Assembly: GCF_030063205.1 (NCBI RefSeq)
Contig: NZ_JASISQ010000001.1
Coordinates: forward strand, 733,152-797,151
Origin: Arthrobacter antibioticus
GTDB taxonomy: Bacteria; Actinomycetota; Actinomycetes; Actinomycetales; Micrococcaceae
Direction: 5' to 3'
Length of the DNA stretch: 64,000 bases
Of this stretch, positions 8,711-16,631 are shown in pieces. The position numbers and the translations under genes were made by a program. The stretch's first letter is position 1; each line of letters starts with the position of its first letter. The notes beneath the pieces are model-generated. The model was not told where the DNA came from, ran no database searches, and saw nothing but the letters and a program-made list of their open reading frames with translations.

Positions 8711-10155
8711 GGCTCTCCGTGGTTCGTGGTGAATTCTGGTTTCGTGTCCTTGAACAGAGGTGGCGCGTAGCCCTGTTGTGATGGATGTTCTGACGCATTC
8801 ATCTTTGACAGGACTACGAGCCTTGAACGAGCTTACTTTGGTGCACCTTGATGCTGCCACCACGATCTTCAATCTGGACGATTACCGTGTACTTGAAACC
8901 CAGATCCTGAGTTTTGGCCAACGAAGAATTCAGATAGCAAGCACCGCCGAATCCGGGTGTCCTGGCTGCGGGGTCATTGGCACCCGTCGCCATTCTGGCC
9001 GGCAGCAACGAGTCAAGGACATCCCCATCGCCGGTCCGGTGGAGGTTGTTTGGGCCAAGCGGCGACTGTTCTGCGACGAAACATTGTGCCCTCGCAAAAC
9101 GTTCTTTGAAGCCACGATCGAGGTCCCGGCCAGGGCACGCACCACGAGCCGACTCCGTAGTGCTCTCGTGCGAGCAGTCATTGACTCTGGCCGCGCCGCA
9201 ACGGAAACCGCCACTGCCCACGGGGTGTCGTGGTGGTTGGTTCAGAAGGCGTTGAGTGTGGCAGCAACCAAACTTCCCAACGTCGATCTGCTGCGGCCAA
9301 GGATGCTCGGCATTGATGAACACCGCTTCCGATCCGTCCGCTTCTTCAAGAACACAGAGACCAACGCGTGGCAGCGGATTGAACCGTGGATGACGACGAT
9401 TGTTGACCTGGATACCGGGCAGATCCTTGGTGTTGTTGACGGCCGAGACCACACCGGGGTCGGTGCATGGCTCATCCAGCGGCCCCTGGAGTGGCGCCTC
9501 GGCGTTCAAGTTGTCGCGATCGATCCCTCAGCAGCTTTTAGAAAAGCGCTGCGGATGTGGCTGCCCCGCACCGCCGTTTCCGTGGATCATTTCCACCTCA
9601 TCCAGCTCGCCAACCAGGCGTTGACAGAAGTCAGGCAGCAACTTTCCCATCAGGTGCGTGGGCGTCGTGGCCGAGCCGTGGACCCAGCCTGGGCACACCG
9701 AATGCTGCTCCTACGAGCCGGTGATTCACTTTCCGAGCCAGCCCGGGTGCGGTTGGAGAAGGTCTTCGCCACCGACGATCCGACAGGGAAACTCAAGACC
9801 GCGTGGGACGTAAAAGAACAAGTGCGAACACTGCTGCGCACGGGGTCGTTGGAGGACGCCGAGATCGCTAAAGACCACCTTGAACGCCTCGTCAAGGAAT
9901 CCAACCAACCTGAGACGACTAGGCTTTGGCGGACCATTTGCAGGTGGTGGAAAGAGATCGAAGTCCTCATCGTCAGCGGCGCCACCACGGGAAAAGTAGA
10001 AGCCAACAACACCAGCATCAAACACATCAAGCGGACCGGCCGCGGCTTCGTCAATAGCGCCAACTACACGACTCGTATTATGCTAAGGAGCGCCGCCAGA
10101 ACAGCGGTGAATCATCCATGACAATAGTGGATTTCACCACGAACCGCGGAGAGCC
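8711..10155 (+). mobile_element. Intact ISL3-family insertion sequence, copy B
   Basis: A 1445-bp element. Its left terminus begins GGCTCTCCGTGGTTCGTGGT at 8711 and its right terminus ends GAACCGCGGAGAGCC at 10155. The two are imperfect inverted repeats of more than 20 bp. It is flanked by a perfect 8-bp direct repeat GAAAAAGT (8703-8710 and 10156-10163). It carries one complete transposase gene and nothing else. The perfect duplication, intact gene and intact ends mark it as the youngest insertion in the nest and possibly still mobile. Confidence 0.95.
8781..10121 (+). CDS. ISL3-family transposase (copy B), complete
   Basis: A 446-residue DDE transposase. The N-terminal zinc-binding region has cysteine pairs GCPGCG and FCDETLC. 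A helical DNA-binding region follows (HGVSWWLVQKAL). The catalytic triad is visible as Asp179 (LGIDEHRF), Asp248 (AIDPSAAF) and Glu407 (GKVEANNTSIK). ATG 8781 is preferred because the protein then aligns from its first residues with the copy A and C transposases. An upstream TTG at 8760 would add seven residues. The C-terminus ends 34 bp before the right terminus of the element. Confidence 0.93.
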   Translation: MDVLTHSSLTGLRALNELTLVHLDAATTIFNLDDYRVLETQILSFGQRRIQIASTAESGCPGCGVIGTRRHSGRQQRVKDIPIAGPVEVVWAKRRLFCDETLCPRKTFFEATIEVPARARTTSRLRSALVRAVIDSGRAATETATAHGVSWWLVQKALSVAATKLPNVDLLRPRMLGIDEHRFRSVRFFKNTETNAWQRIEPWMTTIVDLDTGQILGVVDGRDHTGVGAWLIQRPLEWRLGVQVVAIDPSAAFRKALRMWLPRTAVSVDHFHLIQLANQALTEVRQQLSHQVRGRRGRAVDPAWAHRMLLLRAGDSLSEPARVRLEKVFATDDPTGKLKTAWDVKEQVRTLLRTGSLEDAEIAKDHLERLVKESNQPETTRLWRTICRWWKEIEVLIVSGATTGKVEANNTSIKHIKRTGRGFVNSANYTTRIMLRSAARTAVNHP

Positions 10156-10598
10156 GAAAAAGTCTTCCGCTCACAGAATGCCTCATCGCAAAAGTATCGG
10201 TACTTGCACCAGAGGACTTCGACCGGGCCGGCCACGGGGATGTCACGCACTCGTTGCCATCGCCTCGAATGGCGGCGGCCACCAATGACACCGCAGCCAG
10301 GGCAGCCTGACTCGACGGTGCTTTCAACGTAAATTCGGCGCTTTCCATGGTCAAGGATCTGGGTTCCTAGAACCCGGTAGTCCTCAAGGTTGAAGATCGT
10401 GGTGGCAGCATCAGGGTGCACCAAAGTAAGCTCGGTCAAGGCTCGTAGTCCTGTCATCGATGAATGCGTCAAGAACATCCATCACAACAGGGCTACGAGC
10501 CACCTCTGTTCAAGGACACGAAACCAGAATTCACCACGAACCGCGGAGAGCCCGTTCAGTGACACGAAACCAGATTTCACCACGAACCACGGAGAGCC

Positions 10599-10704
10599 GT
10601 CAATAGCGCCAACTACACGACTCGTATTATGCTCAGGAGCGCCGCCAGAACAGCGGTGAATCATCCATGACAATAGTGGATTTCACCACGAACCGCGGAG
10701 AGCC
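10599..10704 (+). mobile_element. ISL3-family copy D, 3' end remnant
   Basis: These 106 bases encode the last 23 residues of an ISL3 transposase (VNSANYTTRIMLRSAARTAV, then NHP and a stop) followed by a right terminus ending GCGGAGAGCC at 10704. They differ from the same stretch of copy B at a single base. The fragment begins exactly where copy C's right terminus ends. That is what insertion of C into D would leave if the left halves of both were later deleted. Confidence 0.85.
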
Positions 10705-11050
10705 AGTAAAAGAACAAGTGCGGGTCTTGTTGCAAACTGCTTCATTAGAAGATGCCGAGCTGGCCAAAGACCGCCTCGAAGAGTTGGTGCAAGCATCGAA
10801 GTAACCGGAGACGACCAGGCTTTGGCGGACCATTTGCCGGTGATGGAAAGAGAGCGAGGTCCTCATCGTCACCGGCGCCACTACCGGAAAAGTCGAAGCG
10901 AACAACACCTCCATCAAGCACATCAAACGCACCGCCCGCGGCTACCGCAACCGAAACAACTACAAATCAGTTATTCACCTAAGAAGTGCCGCCCGGACGA
11001 TGGCATGACATTCACCCGGGAACCCGAATCCCCACGAACCACCAAGAGCC
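10705..11050 (+). pseudogene. ISL3-family copy E, degenerate 3' part
   Basis: Translation from 10706 gives VKEQVRVLLQTASLEDAELA and further transposase sequence up to RSAARTMA and a stop at 11006-11008. It aligns with the C-terminal ~100 residues of copy B but is clearly more diverged. Two in-frame stop codons interrupt it, including TGG to TGA in the CRWWKE motif. The right terminus, CACGAACCACCAAGAGCC ending at 11050, belongs to a variant end type. The fragment begins immediately after copy D's right end, so D probably inserted into E. Confidence 0.82.
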
Positions 11051-11157
11051 GGATTATCGCCACGCGGAGGAAGGAATGCCGATTCCAAGGAATTCGTGGC
11101 ATCCCAGTCTCTGGGGATGTTGAAGTCCTAAGACTCGAGTGGCTCTTCGAGCAAATC
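11051..11157 (+). pseudogene. ISL3 transposase N-domain fragment, copy F
   Basis: Translation gives IIATRRKECRFQGIRGIPVS followed by GDVEVLRLEWLF. This aligns nearly without gaps to residues just after the first zinc-binding cysteine pair of copy B (VIGTRRHSGRQQRVKDIPIA, then GPVEVVWAKRRLF). It starts directly after the terminus of copy E and ends near the stop codon of the next gene. It is too short for function. Confidence 0.6.
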
Positions 11158-12051
11158 TGAAATCCACTGATCGACAGTCAGAAGAGACGGACTATTACGG
11201 AATCCAATTTCTGAAAGATTCATTTCTAATGAATCATTTCTTTTAACCACCGCAGAGATAACGCCGTCCAGAACTTGTCGCGGAACCGGTCTATGCCCAA
11301 CACCGAAGTCCGACAATAACAAATTCAAATTTACATTACCGCTCGTAGATTGAACAAATTGGAGCATATTATCGCGCAGGTAGTACCTATCTCTAACATT
11401 TTGTATATAAACAATAACATTCTCACTATTTTTTTTGTATAATGAAGACACATTCATAACAATATTCTCACGCATGATTCTATGACCCGCAGTTCTTCCT
11501 GAGGCCCGAAAACAGCTCCGCAAATATAAGCCAAGATCTTGTTTCGGTCGAGCATTGAGGTCAATTCTAGGGTTTGCCACAATTGCTACCGCACCGTGTT
11601 CCAACCTACTATGCAGCAAAGCGGCAAATCCGCCACCAGATGAACCGAAATAAATAGCCTTTGACCCCAAATGTGTTTTCATAATAGTCCCAATGATTCT
11701 TGGAATATCACTGATAAGGGACTGCTTTCTATTTCCAAGAAACCACGCCAAATTAAGCGAGTCATCAAAGCAGAGTGAGGGATCAGACAACGAAATCAGG
11801 TTCATGTTGTGGTCTTCGGCCAAACGCTGACCGGAGAATACGGGTAGCACTTGCATCTTCTCATTCAATGACGAGTGGAAAACAATCAGCGTGGTTTTAG
11901 CGCCGCGAAACACGTTCAGAACGTCCAGCGGATAACCGTCATAATCGATAGTGATAACTCCAGTGGGAGAATACGCTGCCTCAAATGTATCAATAGAACT
12001 GAAAGTAGTCTGTTTGATCCCAGTGTAACCCTCAAGAGTTCTACGTGACAT
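11128..12051 (-). CDS. Alpha/beta-hydrolase-like protein of the glycan locus
   Basis: A 307-residue protein without a signal peptide or membrane segment. A nucleophile-elbow motif FGSSGGGFAAL (about residues 135-145) matches the GxSxGG pattern of serine hydrolases. A later D-R-Y-Y and the segment GVGHRPVP could supply the acid and histidine. It may be a polysaccharide-modifying esterase, acetyltransferase-like protein or lipid-handling hydrolase. I cannot name the family with certainty. The gene is AT-rich and separated from its upstream neighbour by about 205 bp in which I see no clear gene. Its 3' end (11128-11157) overlaps the last ISL3 fragment on the other strand, so the C-terminus may have been changed by IS activity. 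Confidence 0.6.
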   Translation of the reverse strand: MSRRTLEGYTGIKQTTFSSIDTFEAAYSPTGVITIDYDGYPLDVLNVFRGAKTTLIVFHSSLNEKMQVLPVFSGQRLAEDHNMNLISLSDPSLCFDDSLNLAWFLGNRKQSLISDIPRIIGTIMKTHLGSKAIYFGSSGGGFAALLHSRLEHGAVAIVANPRIDLNARPKQDLGLYLRSCFRASGRTAGHRIMRENIVMNVSSLYKKNSENVIVYIQNVRDRYYLRDNMLQFVQSTSGNVNLNLLLSDFGVGHRPVPRQVLDGVISAVVKRNDSLEMNLSEIGFRNSPSLLTVDQWISDLLEEPLES

Positions 12052-12256
12052 TTACAAATCCTATTTGACTAGTTTACTACAGCGTGTATTCTAAACTACC
12101 TGGTGTTGGAAGAACTCAAATCATTTTAGCGTAAGTTAATTCAATCCGATACAAAGTCATCGATTACTGTCAACTTGCAGTTCTGCCAATAGCATTCAGA
12201 GAGCCGGCAAGTGTCAAGTAGGGCAAAAGTGCACACAATAACCAAGAAATGGAGAC

Positions 12257-14437
12257 TCATTTTTGAAGCTCCAGAACTTCAGCTAGCCACATGCTTTCAA
12301 GACTATCGACATCGAATCGCTGACTAAAAATTACGGCCGCCTCTGCTTCCCGCGAACGTTGACTTTCGTTCGAAGCGAGTGCATGAATTCGATTTACTGC
12401 TTCAGAGGTGTCCTGTACTTTCCAGCGATCCCCGAAGATTCCGTCCACCCCTGGACGATCCCAGAAGATCGGAACCGCACCGCTAGCCATGCCTTCGGCA
12501 GGAGCCAAATGAAAACTTTCATCTGAGCTGGGTGACAGCACAAATCCAATTTTGCGCATCCACGATCCCATATCAGCGCCAAATGGCTCAAAGACTATCG
12601 ACCTGAGCAATCTCTTATCAGCACCGATATCACTGAAAATTTCCCTGTAGACCATCTGCTGAGTGGGTTTTTTCCACTCATAGTCATACTCCCAAGGCAT
12701 ACGACCTTTGACATGGAGAGTGAATCGTTCGTCTCGTTCGAGAAGTCCTTGCATCAGCTCAACGGCTCTGTCCAAGCGCTTACGAATAGGTACGATTCCA
12801 ACCAAGCCCAAACGGAATTCACTATGGGCCAACTTGGGACGATTGAGATCTAAACTATTTACAGAATTTGGTATCACTTTTATATTAGCCCGAGCCCATC
12901 CTTCCATTTTCCGAACCCGTTCCTCATATAGACTCGAAACGCAGATGAGGGTATCTATCGCTTCAACTGCAATCTTCTGGAGCCAAGGTCCTCTAAGTTC
13001 AAACATATGCAATCTGACAATGAGCTTTTGTCTATTTCGCTTATTGTTGGAGTACCATACAGCGTTTGGACCCGCCCATTCGCAGATAACCACGTCAGCC
13101 CACTCAGCAAGCGCTTCAGACGCCTCTTTGTCATGCACATGCAGGGAGGGCCATCGGTCAAATCTTAATTCAATGTCATCCCTAACGAATAACATATCTA
13201 CTAATTCGCCTGCAAATTTTAAATCATGACTTGCAAGGACAACACGAACCTTTCCCACGTGTCTTGGTACTGACTCATAATTAGGCTCCGAAGCCGTGAA
13301 ATACGCCTCTAACCTCCGTGCAGATGCGCTGATGGAATATTCACCCACGCATTCCCTCACGTGCTCTCGAAGCGTGGTAGGTACGTGGCCGAGCTCAGCC
13401 AAAACATCTACCACCTCTTTAACATCGTCCTTCTCTACATATAGGGGATACTCAACCCCAAAGAGTTCCTCATGAGCGGCATTTCTATTAATTAGGGGTG
13501 GTACACCCAGTGCAGCAGCCTCGAGAACTTTAGTAGAAATCTCAAAACTATCATCCATCTTTTGGCTACGCCAGCTTAAGGAAATGTCATGGCCTGAGAC
13601 AACTTTAACAGCGGCGTCACGCGACATGCCACCGAGCCATGTCAATCCGTCCCCTTGGATAGATGCTTCCATCTGTGATGCCCACTCCACATCGTGCGGG
13701 TCTCTTTGAAACTTGTCACCAATCATCGTCAGCTCGTTATCTATTCCTTCATTAGACAAGAGCTTGGGGAGCTCACACATCTCCAAAGTCCGCCAATCCT
13801 TGGCGAACTTGCCGGAATAAACCAGACGGATCGCCTCCCCGCACGGTGAATCGAAATTCACTCTAAAATATTCGTCAGGAACCATCGGTGTGAGGACTAG
13901 GGTCTTTCCGCATGCTTCTGGTGCAATTGACTCTAGGTATGACTGAGCATCTCGAGTCTGGGCGAACATCCTCCTACAGGAATTCGCAATTTTTCGAATT
14001 TGCTCTAAACGTCGGGCATTAATTTGCTGGGCTGGATGAGGTATATCAGTCATGTAGAGCCATGACTTCGCTGCTAATGCAGGAGAACCCGCGACATGAC
14101 CACTAACTATGGATCCTCTGCAGATGACAACATCAGAATGCAGTGTTCTGTCGATTTCAAGCAGCTTTTGAGCCGCATCACGTGGTGATAGTTCCGTCTT
14201 TGAAAGGTGGTCATGCTCAGCAAAAGGCTGCACTATGCTGACATTCGATAAACTCTCAATCCTGTCTAAGAATCCATTTCTCTCAGCGTTTTTTTTGAGT
14301 AACACGGTGACATGTGAACTGGTGCAAGACAAAGCTTCTACCATCGACAGCAGCCATATAGCTGATCCGTCAATTGTATTCAGATCAATATCACCATAAA
14401 GTAATATTCTTCTGCGTTTCATTTTAGGATTACTCAT
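12257..14437 (-). CDS. Tandem-domain glycosyltransferase (two GT4 modules)
   Basis: A 726-residue protein that reads as two GT-B units fused head to tail. Module 1 (about residues 8-385) contains RILLYGDIDLNTIDGSAIWL, LVYSGKFAKDWRTLEMCELP and DSFEISTKVLEAAALGVPPL. Module 2 (about residues 395-725) contains VRVVLASHDLKFAGELVDML, RLGLVGIVPIRKRLDRAVEL and SPSSDESFHLAPAEGMASG. Each carries the acidic donor-site pattern of GT4. The protein is cytoplasmic, with no transmembrane helix. It could add two sugars in succession or polymerise a disaccharide. The start at 14437 overlaps the stop of the upstream gene (14434) by four bases. Confidence 0.8.
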   Translation of the reverse strand: MSNPKMKRRRILLYGDIDLNTIDGSAIWLLSMVEALSCTSSHVTVLLKKNAERNGFLDRIESLSNVSIVQPFAEHDHLSKTELSPRDAAQKLLEIDRTLHSDVVICRGSIVSGHVAGSPALAAKSWLYMTDIPHPAQQINARRLEQIRKIANSCRRMFAQTRDAQSYLESIAPEACGKTLVLTPMVPDEYFRVNFDSPCGEAIRLVYSGKFAKDWRTLEMCELPKLLSNEGIDNELTMIGDKFQRDPHDVEWASQMEASIQGDGLTWLGGMSRDAAVKVVSGHDISLSWRSQKMDDSFEISTKVLEAAALGVPPLINRNAAHEELFGVEYPLYVEKDDVKEVVDVLAELGHVPTTLREHVRECVGEYSISASARRLEAYFTASEPNYESVPRHVGKVRVVLASHDLKFAGELVDMLFVRDDIELRFDRWPSLHVHDKEASEALAEWADVVICEWAGPNAVWYSNNKRNRQKLIVRLHMFELRGPWLQKIAVEAIDTLICVSSLYEERVRKMEGWARANIKVIPNSVNSLDLNRPKLAHSEFRLGLVGIVPIRKRLDRAVELMQGLLERDERFTLHVKGRMPWEYDYEWKKPTQQMVYREIFSDIGADKRLLRSIVFEPFGADMGSWMRKIGFVLSPSSDESFHLAPAEGMASGAVPIFWDRPGVDGIFGDRWKVQDTSEAVNRIHALASNESQRSREAEAAVIFSQRFDVDSLESMWLAEVLELQK

Positions 14438-15330
14438 ACAAAAACCTCTTTGGACTTGCCATCAATTGCTGATACATAACTATCGATTATTGTCACGAAG
14501 CGGACTCCAATAGATTCCGACCAATCCGTATCCTCGGCATCCGCCCCGAAGACTGCGTCCGCTACAGATCTAATACTATTGGAGTATGGTCTTGCCACGG
14601 CACCCGTAGATATGTAGCAAACAATCATGTCAAGAGTCTTCGCAAGTTCGATCGATTCGATAATCTGTGCGTTCAAGAGAGACTCCGATGCTGAGTCAGC
14701 TCCAAACCATGCCCCCTCTTGAAAGGCATGCTGATCGATAACTAGCATTGAAGCATTCGAATCGCTAAGTTGTTGCTGAACTACACCTGGAAGGACTTCG
14801 CAAACCGAATAGTGATCCTCGAGCGCGTGTCTCAGATTTGCTGACAAAATGCCCGCAACAACACATTGTTTCCCCGGATTCAAGAGCTCAAATAGTCTGT
14901 TGTCATATTCATTTGTCTCTGCTACGGCTGCTGCCAAGCGACCAACAACGGGACCATCCGATGGCCCTATCTTGGTGGACCGCCGGAATGAATCCCTGGC
15001 TGACCTTGAATTAGCCGGTAACTTCGCTCGTCCTAGTCTAAGTTCTTCGTGGAGCTCACGCTGAATTTCGAGTCTCATTTCATTCAGTAGCGACTCGTTG
15101 GCAAGTCTGCGTTTAGTTTCTGATTTTTCCGTAGTTGTAGTCCTCCACTCTAGCTGGACAACTCTGGTCATCAAAACGGTAATCATCAACAATAAATATA
15201 TAATCACAAAAAATAAGAATATTCTGAAGTCCGCGAAAACATATAGGATAGCAAATACTGAGAAAAATATTACGGACGCAGTTGTGAATTGAATCAGCCG
15301 ACTCTTTTTCAACAGTGCAAATGAGAGCAT
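14434..15330 (-). CDS. Unknown membrane-anchored coiled-coil protein of the glycan locus
   Basis: A 298-residue protein. Two hydrophobic helices (about residues 12-33 and 35-50) form an N-terminal membrane hairpin. A charged helical stretch rich in Glu/Arg/Lys (about 55-105) suggests a coiled coil. A globular domain follows (about 125-290) with Rossmann-like strands CVVAGILSANLRHALEDHYS and MLVIDQHAFQEGAWFG. I do not recognise the family. Wedged between wecC and the tandem glycosyltransferase, it may be a scaffold or a membrane-tethered enzyme of chain elongation. The start lies five bases after the wecC stop. Confidence 0.5.
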   Translation of the reverse strand: MLSFALLKKSRLIQFTTASVIFFSVFAILYVFADFRIFLFFVIIYLLLMITVLMTRVVQLEWRTTTTEKSETKRRLANESLLNEMRLEIQRELHEELRLGRAKLPANSRSARDSFRRSTKIGPSDGPVVGRLAAAVAETNEYDNRLFELLNPGKQCVVAGILSANLRHALEDHYSVCEVLPGVVQQQLSDSNASMLVIDQHAFQEGAWFGADSASESLLNAQIIESIELAKTLDMIVCYISTGAVARPYSNSIRSVADAVFGADAEDTDWSESIGVRFVTIIDSYVSAIDGKSKEVFV

Positions 15331-15335
15331 TGTAC

Positions 15336-16622
15336 CTACACTACCAGTTCAAGATTTAGTCCTGCAATATTTTGACTTAGGATACCACGTGTATCAATAA
15401 TTTTACGCCCCGTTTTTGCTCTAAGGTCCAAAGACTTAATTGCGTCATGATCAACTAGTATAACGATAATGTTCGAATTTTCTATCGCTATTTCTAGGTC
15501 AACCAATTTTACATTATCTAGTTCATCGAATTGCCTCGGGAGCTTTTCAATGTGAGGTTCAGCAATGTTGATAGTACGCTCCGGTAGTTTTGTAGCAAGC
15601 TGTATAGCAATCTGCACCGCCGGTGACTCTCTAATGTCGTCTATATTTGCCTTGAATGATAACCCAAGTACTCCAATTTGAGTTGATATCGGCATATCGC
15701 TTAAAGCAGCTAGAACTTTGTCACAAACCCAGTCGGGCTTAGAATCGTTTACCTCCCGAGCAGTCCTTATGAGTTTCGCCCGTTCCGGCGTAGCAGCAAC
15801 TATGAACCACGGGTCCACAGCAATGCAATGACCACCAACACCAGGACCAGGTTGTAGAATATTTACTCGGGGATGATGATTTGCCAATCGAATTAGTTCC
15901 CATACATCAACATTTAATTCTTCACTGATCATTGATAGTTCATTTGCGAATGCAATATTAACGTCTCTGTAAGAATTCTCAACAAGCTTGGCCAACTCTG
16001 CCGTTTTGGCATCACTAAGAAGCATTTCTCCTTGACAAAACGTGGAGTAAAGGTCCTTAGCGCGAATTGACGCAGTTGATGTGAGGCCGCCGATGATCCG
16101 ATCATTTGTGACCAGTTCAATCATGACTCGGCCTGGTAATACCCTCTCAGGACAATGCGCCACATGAATTACAGCTCGTCCACCTTCCCCGTCAAGTGAT
16201 AAATCCGGCCGCAGGGAAATTATGTATTCAGCCATATACTGGGTTGTTCCAGGAGGTGAAGTCGACTCTAAGATAATGAGTTCGTCACCAACCAATTGGT
16301 CGGCAATCATTGCTGCCGCTGCCTCGATGAAACTAAGGTCAGCCGATCGATCCGCTTTGAAGGGTGTAGGAACAGCAACTACATACGTCCCCGCCGATGG
16401 TGTCTCACTTGTAGCCCGCAGCTTCCCCAGCGATACCGCGCTGGAAACATGTGCTTGCAAGTCTGGCTCGACGAAAGGCACTTCTCCTCGGTTTACAGCC
16501 GCAATTGTAGACTGGTTGATATCAACGCCAATTACTTCGGAGCCATGGGTAGCAAGGATCGCTGCTGTCGGTAGCCCTATATAGCCCAATCCGATAACTG
16601 CCACCGTGTTAATATTTTTCAT
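15336..16622 (-). CDS. wecC: UDP-N-acetyl-D-mannosamine dehydrogenase
   Basis: A 428-residue nucleotide-sugar dehydrogenase producing UDP-ManNAcA. It has the NAD-binding motif VIGLGYIGLP (residues 9-18), the HCPERVLPGRVMIELVTNDR stretch characteristic of WecC-type enzymes, the conserved lysine in ELAKLVENSYRDVNIAFAN, and catalytic Cys266 in GVGGHCIAVDPW. It differs clearly from the dehydrogenase at 3384-4673, so the locus oxidises two different UDP-sugars. No UDP-GlcNAc 2-epimerase (WecB), needed to make UDP-ManNAc, is visible here. It must lie elsewhere. The gene is AT-rich and follows the CgeB-GT2 gene by nine bases. Confidence 0.88.
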   Translation of the reverse strand: MKNINTVAVIGLGYIGLPTAAILATHGSEVIGVDINQSTIAAVNRGEVPFVEPDLQAHVSSAVSLGKLRATSETPSAGTYVVAVPTPFKADRSADLSFIEAAAAMIADQLVGDELIILESTSPPGTTQYMAEYIISLRPDLSLDGEGGRAVIHVAHCPERVLPGRVMIELVTNDRIIGGLTSTASIRAKDLYSTFCQGEMLLSDAKTAELAKLVENSYRDVNIAFANELSMISEELNVDVWELIRLANHHPRVNILQPGPGVGGHCIAVDPWFIVAATPERAKLIRTAREVNDSKPDWVCDKVLAALSDMPISTQIGVLGLSFKANIDDIRESPAVQIAIQLATKLPERTINIAEPHIEKLPRQFDELDNVKLVDLEIAIENSNIIVILVDHDAIKSLDLRAKTGRKIIDTRGILSQNIAGLNLELVV

Positions 16623-16631
16623 GATTCTCCA

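Larger units (their letters stand above)
7688..10478 (-). pseudogene. ISL3 transposase of copy A, disrupted by insertion of copy B
   Basis: The 5' part runs from ATG 10478 to 10164 (105 codons, MFLTHSSMTGLRAL to CERK). The 3' part runs from 8710 to the stop at 7688 (341 codons including stop, TFSESTLEVPARA onwards). The codon phase is continuous across the junction once copy B and one octamer are removed, giving a 445-residue protein with no stop. Copy B's transposase is 446 residues. The interrupted gene was therefore intact when B arrived. As the DNA stands, the 5' part runs into B after a few residues and the 3' part has only an artefactual start inside B. Confidence 0.9.
7654..10552 (-). 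mobile_element. ISL3-family copy A, interrupted by copy B
   Basis: The termini are GGCTCTCCGTGGTTCGTGGT starting at 7654 and its inverted match GAACCGCGGAGAGCC ending at 10552. The element is split by copy B at 8711-10155. Excluding B and one copy of its 8-bp duplication leaves 1446 bp, against 1445 bp for B, so A was full length. The flanking octamers CGTCCAGT and CGTTCAGT differ at one position and are best read as an aged target duplication in copy C. ISL3 elements are known to create 8-bp duplications. Confidence 0.88.
7510..10598 (-). mobile_element. ISL3-family copy C, 5' end only, split by copy A
   Basis: Only the transposase 5' end and one terminus of this copy remain. Its right terminus reads CACGAACCACGGAGAGCC and ends at 10598. 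The coding start lies at 7617 and the copy breaks off near 7510. Copy A (7654-10552) is inserted in its leader between near-identical octamers CGTCCAGT (7646-7653) and CGTTCAGT (10553-10560). After removal of A and one octamer, the start codon is 74 nt from the terminus. In copy A the same distance is also 74 nt. This agreement is direct support for nesting. What lies left of 7510 does not resemble the element. Confidence 0.75.

Noticed and set aside
7688-8872. A 394-codon minus-strand frame that looks like a complete transposase
   Set aside because: Its first 54 codons are antisense to the 5' end of copy B. Only 8710-7688 is real transposase sequence, being the 3' part of copy A.
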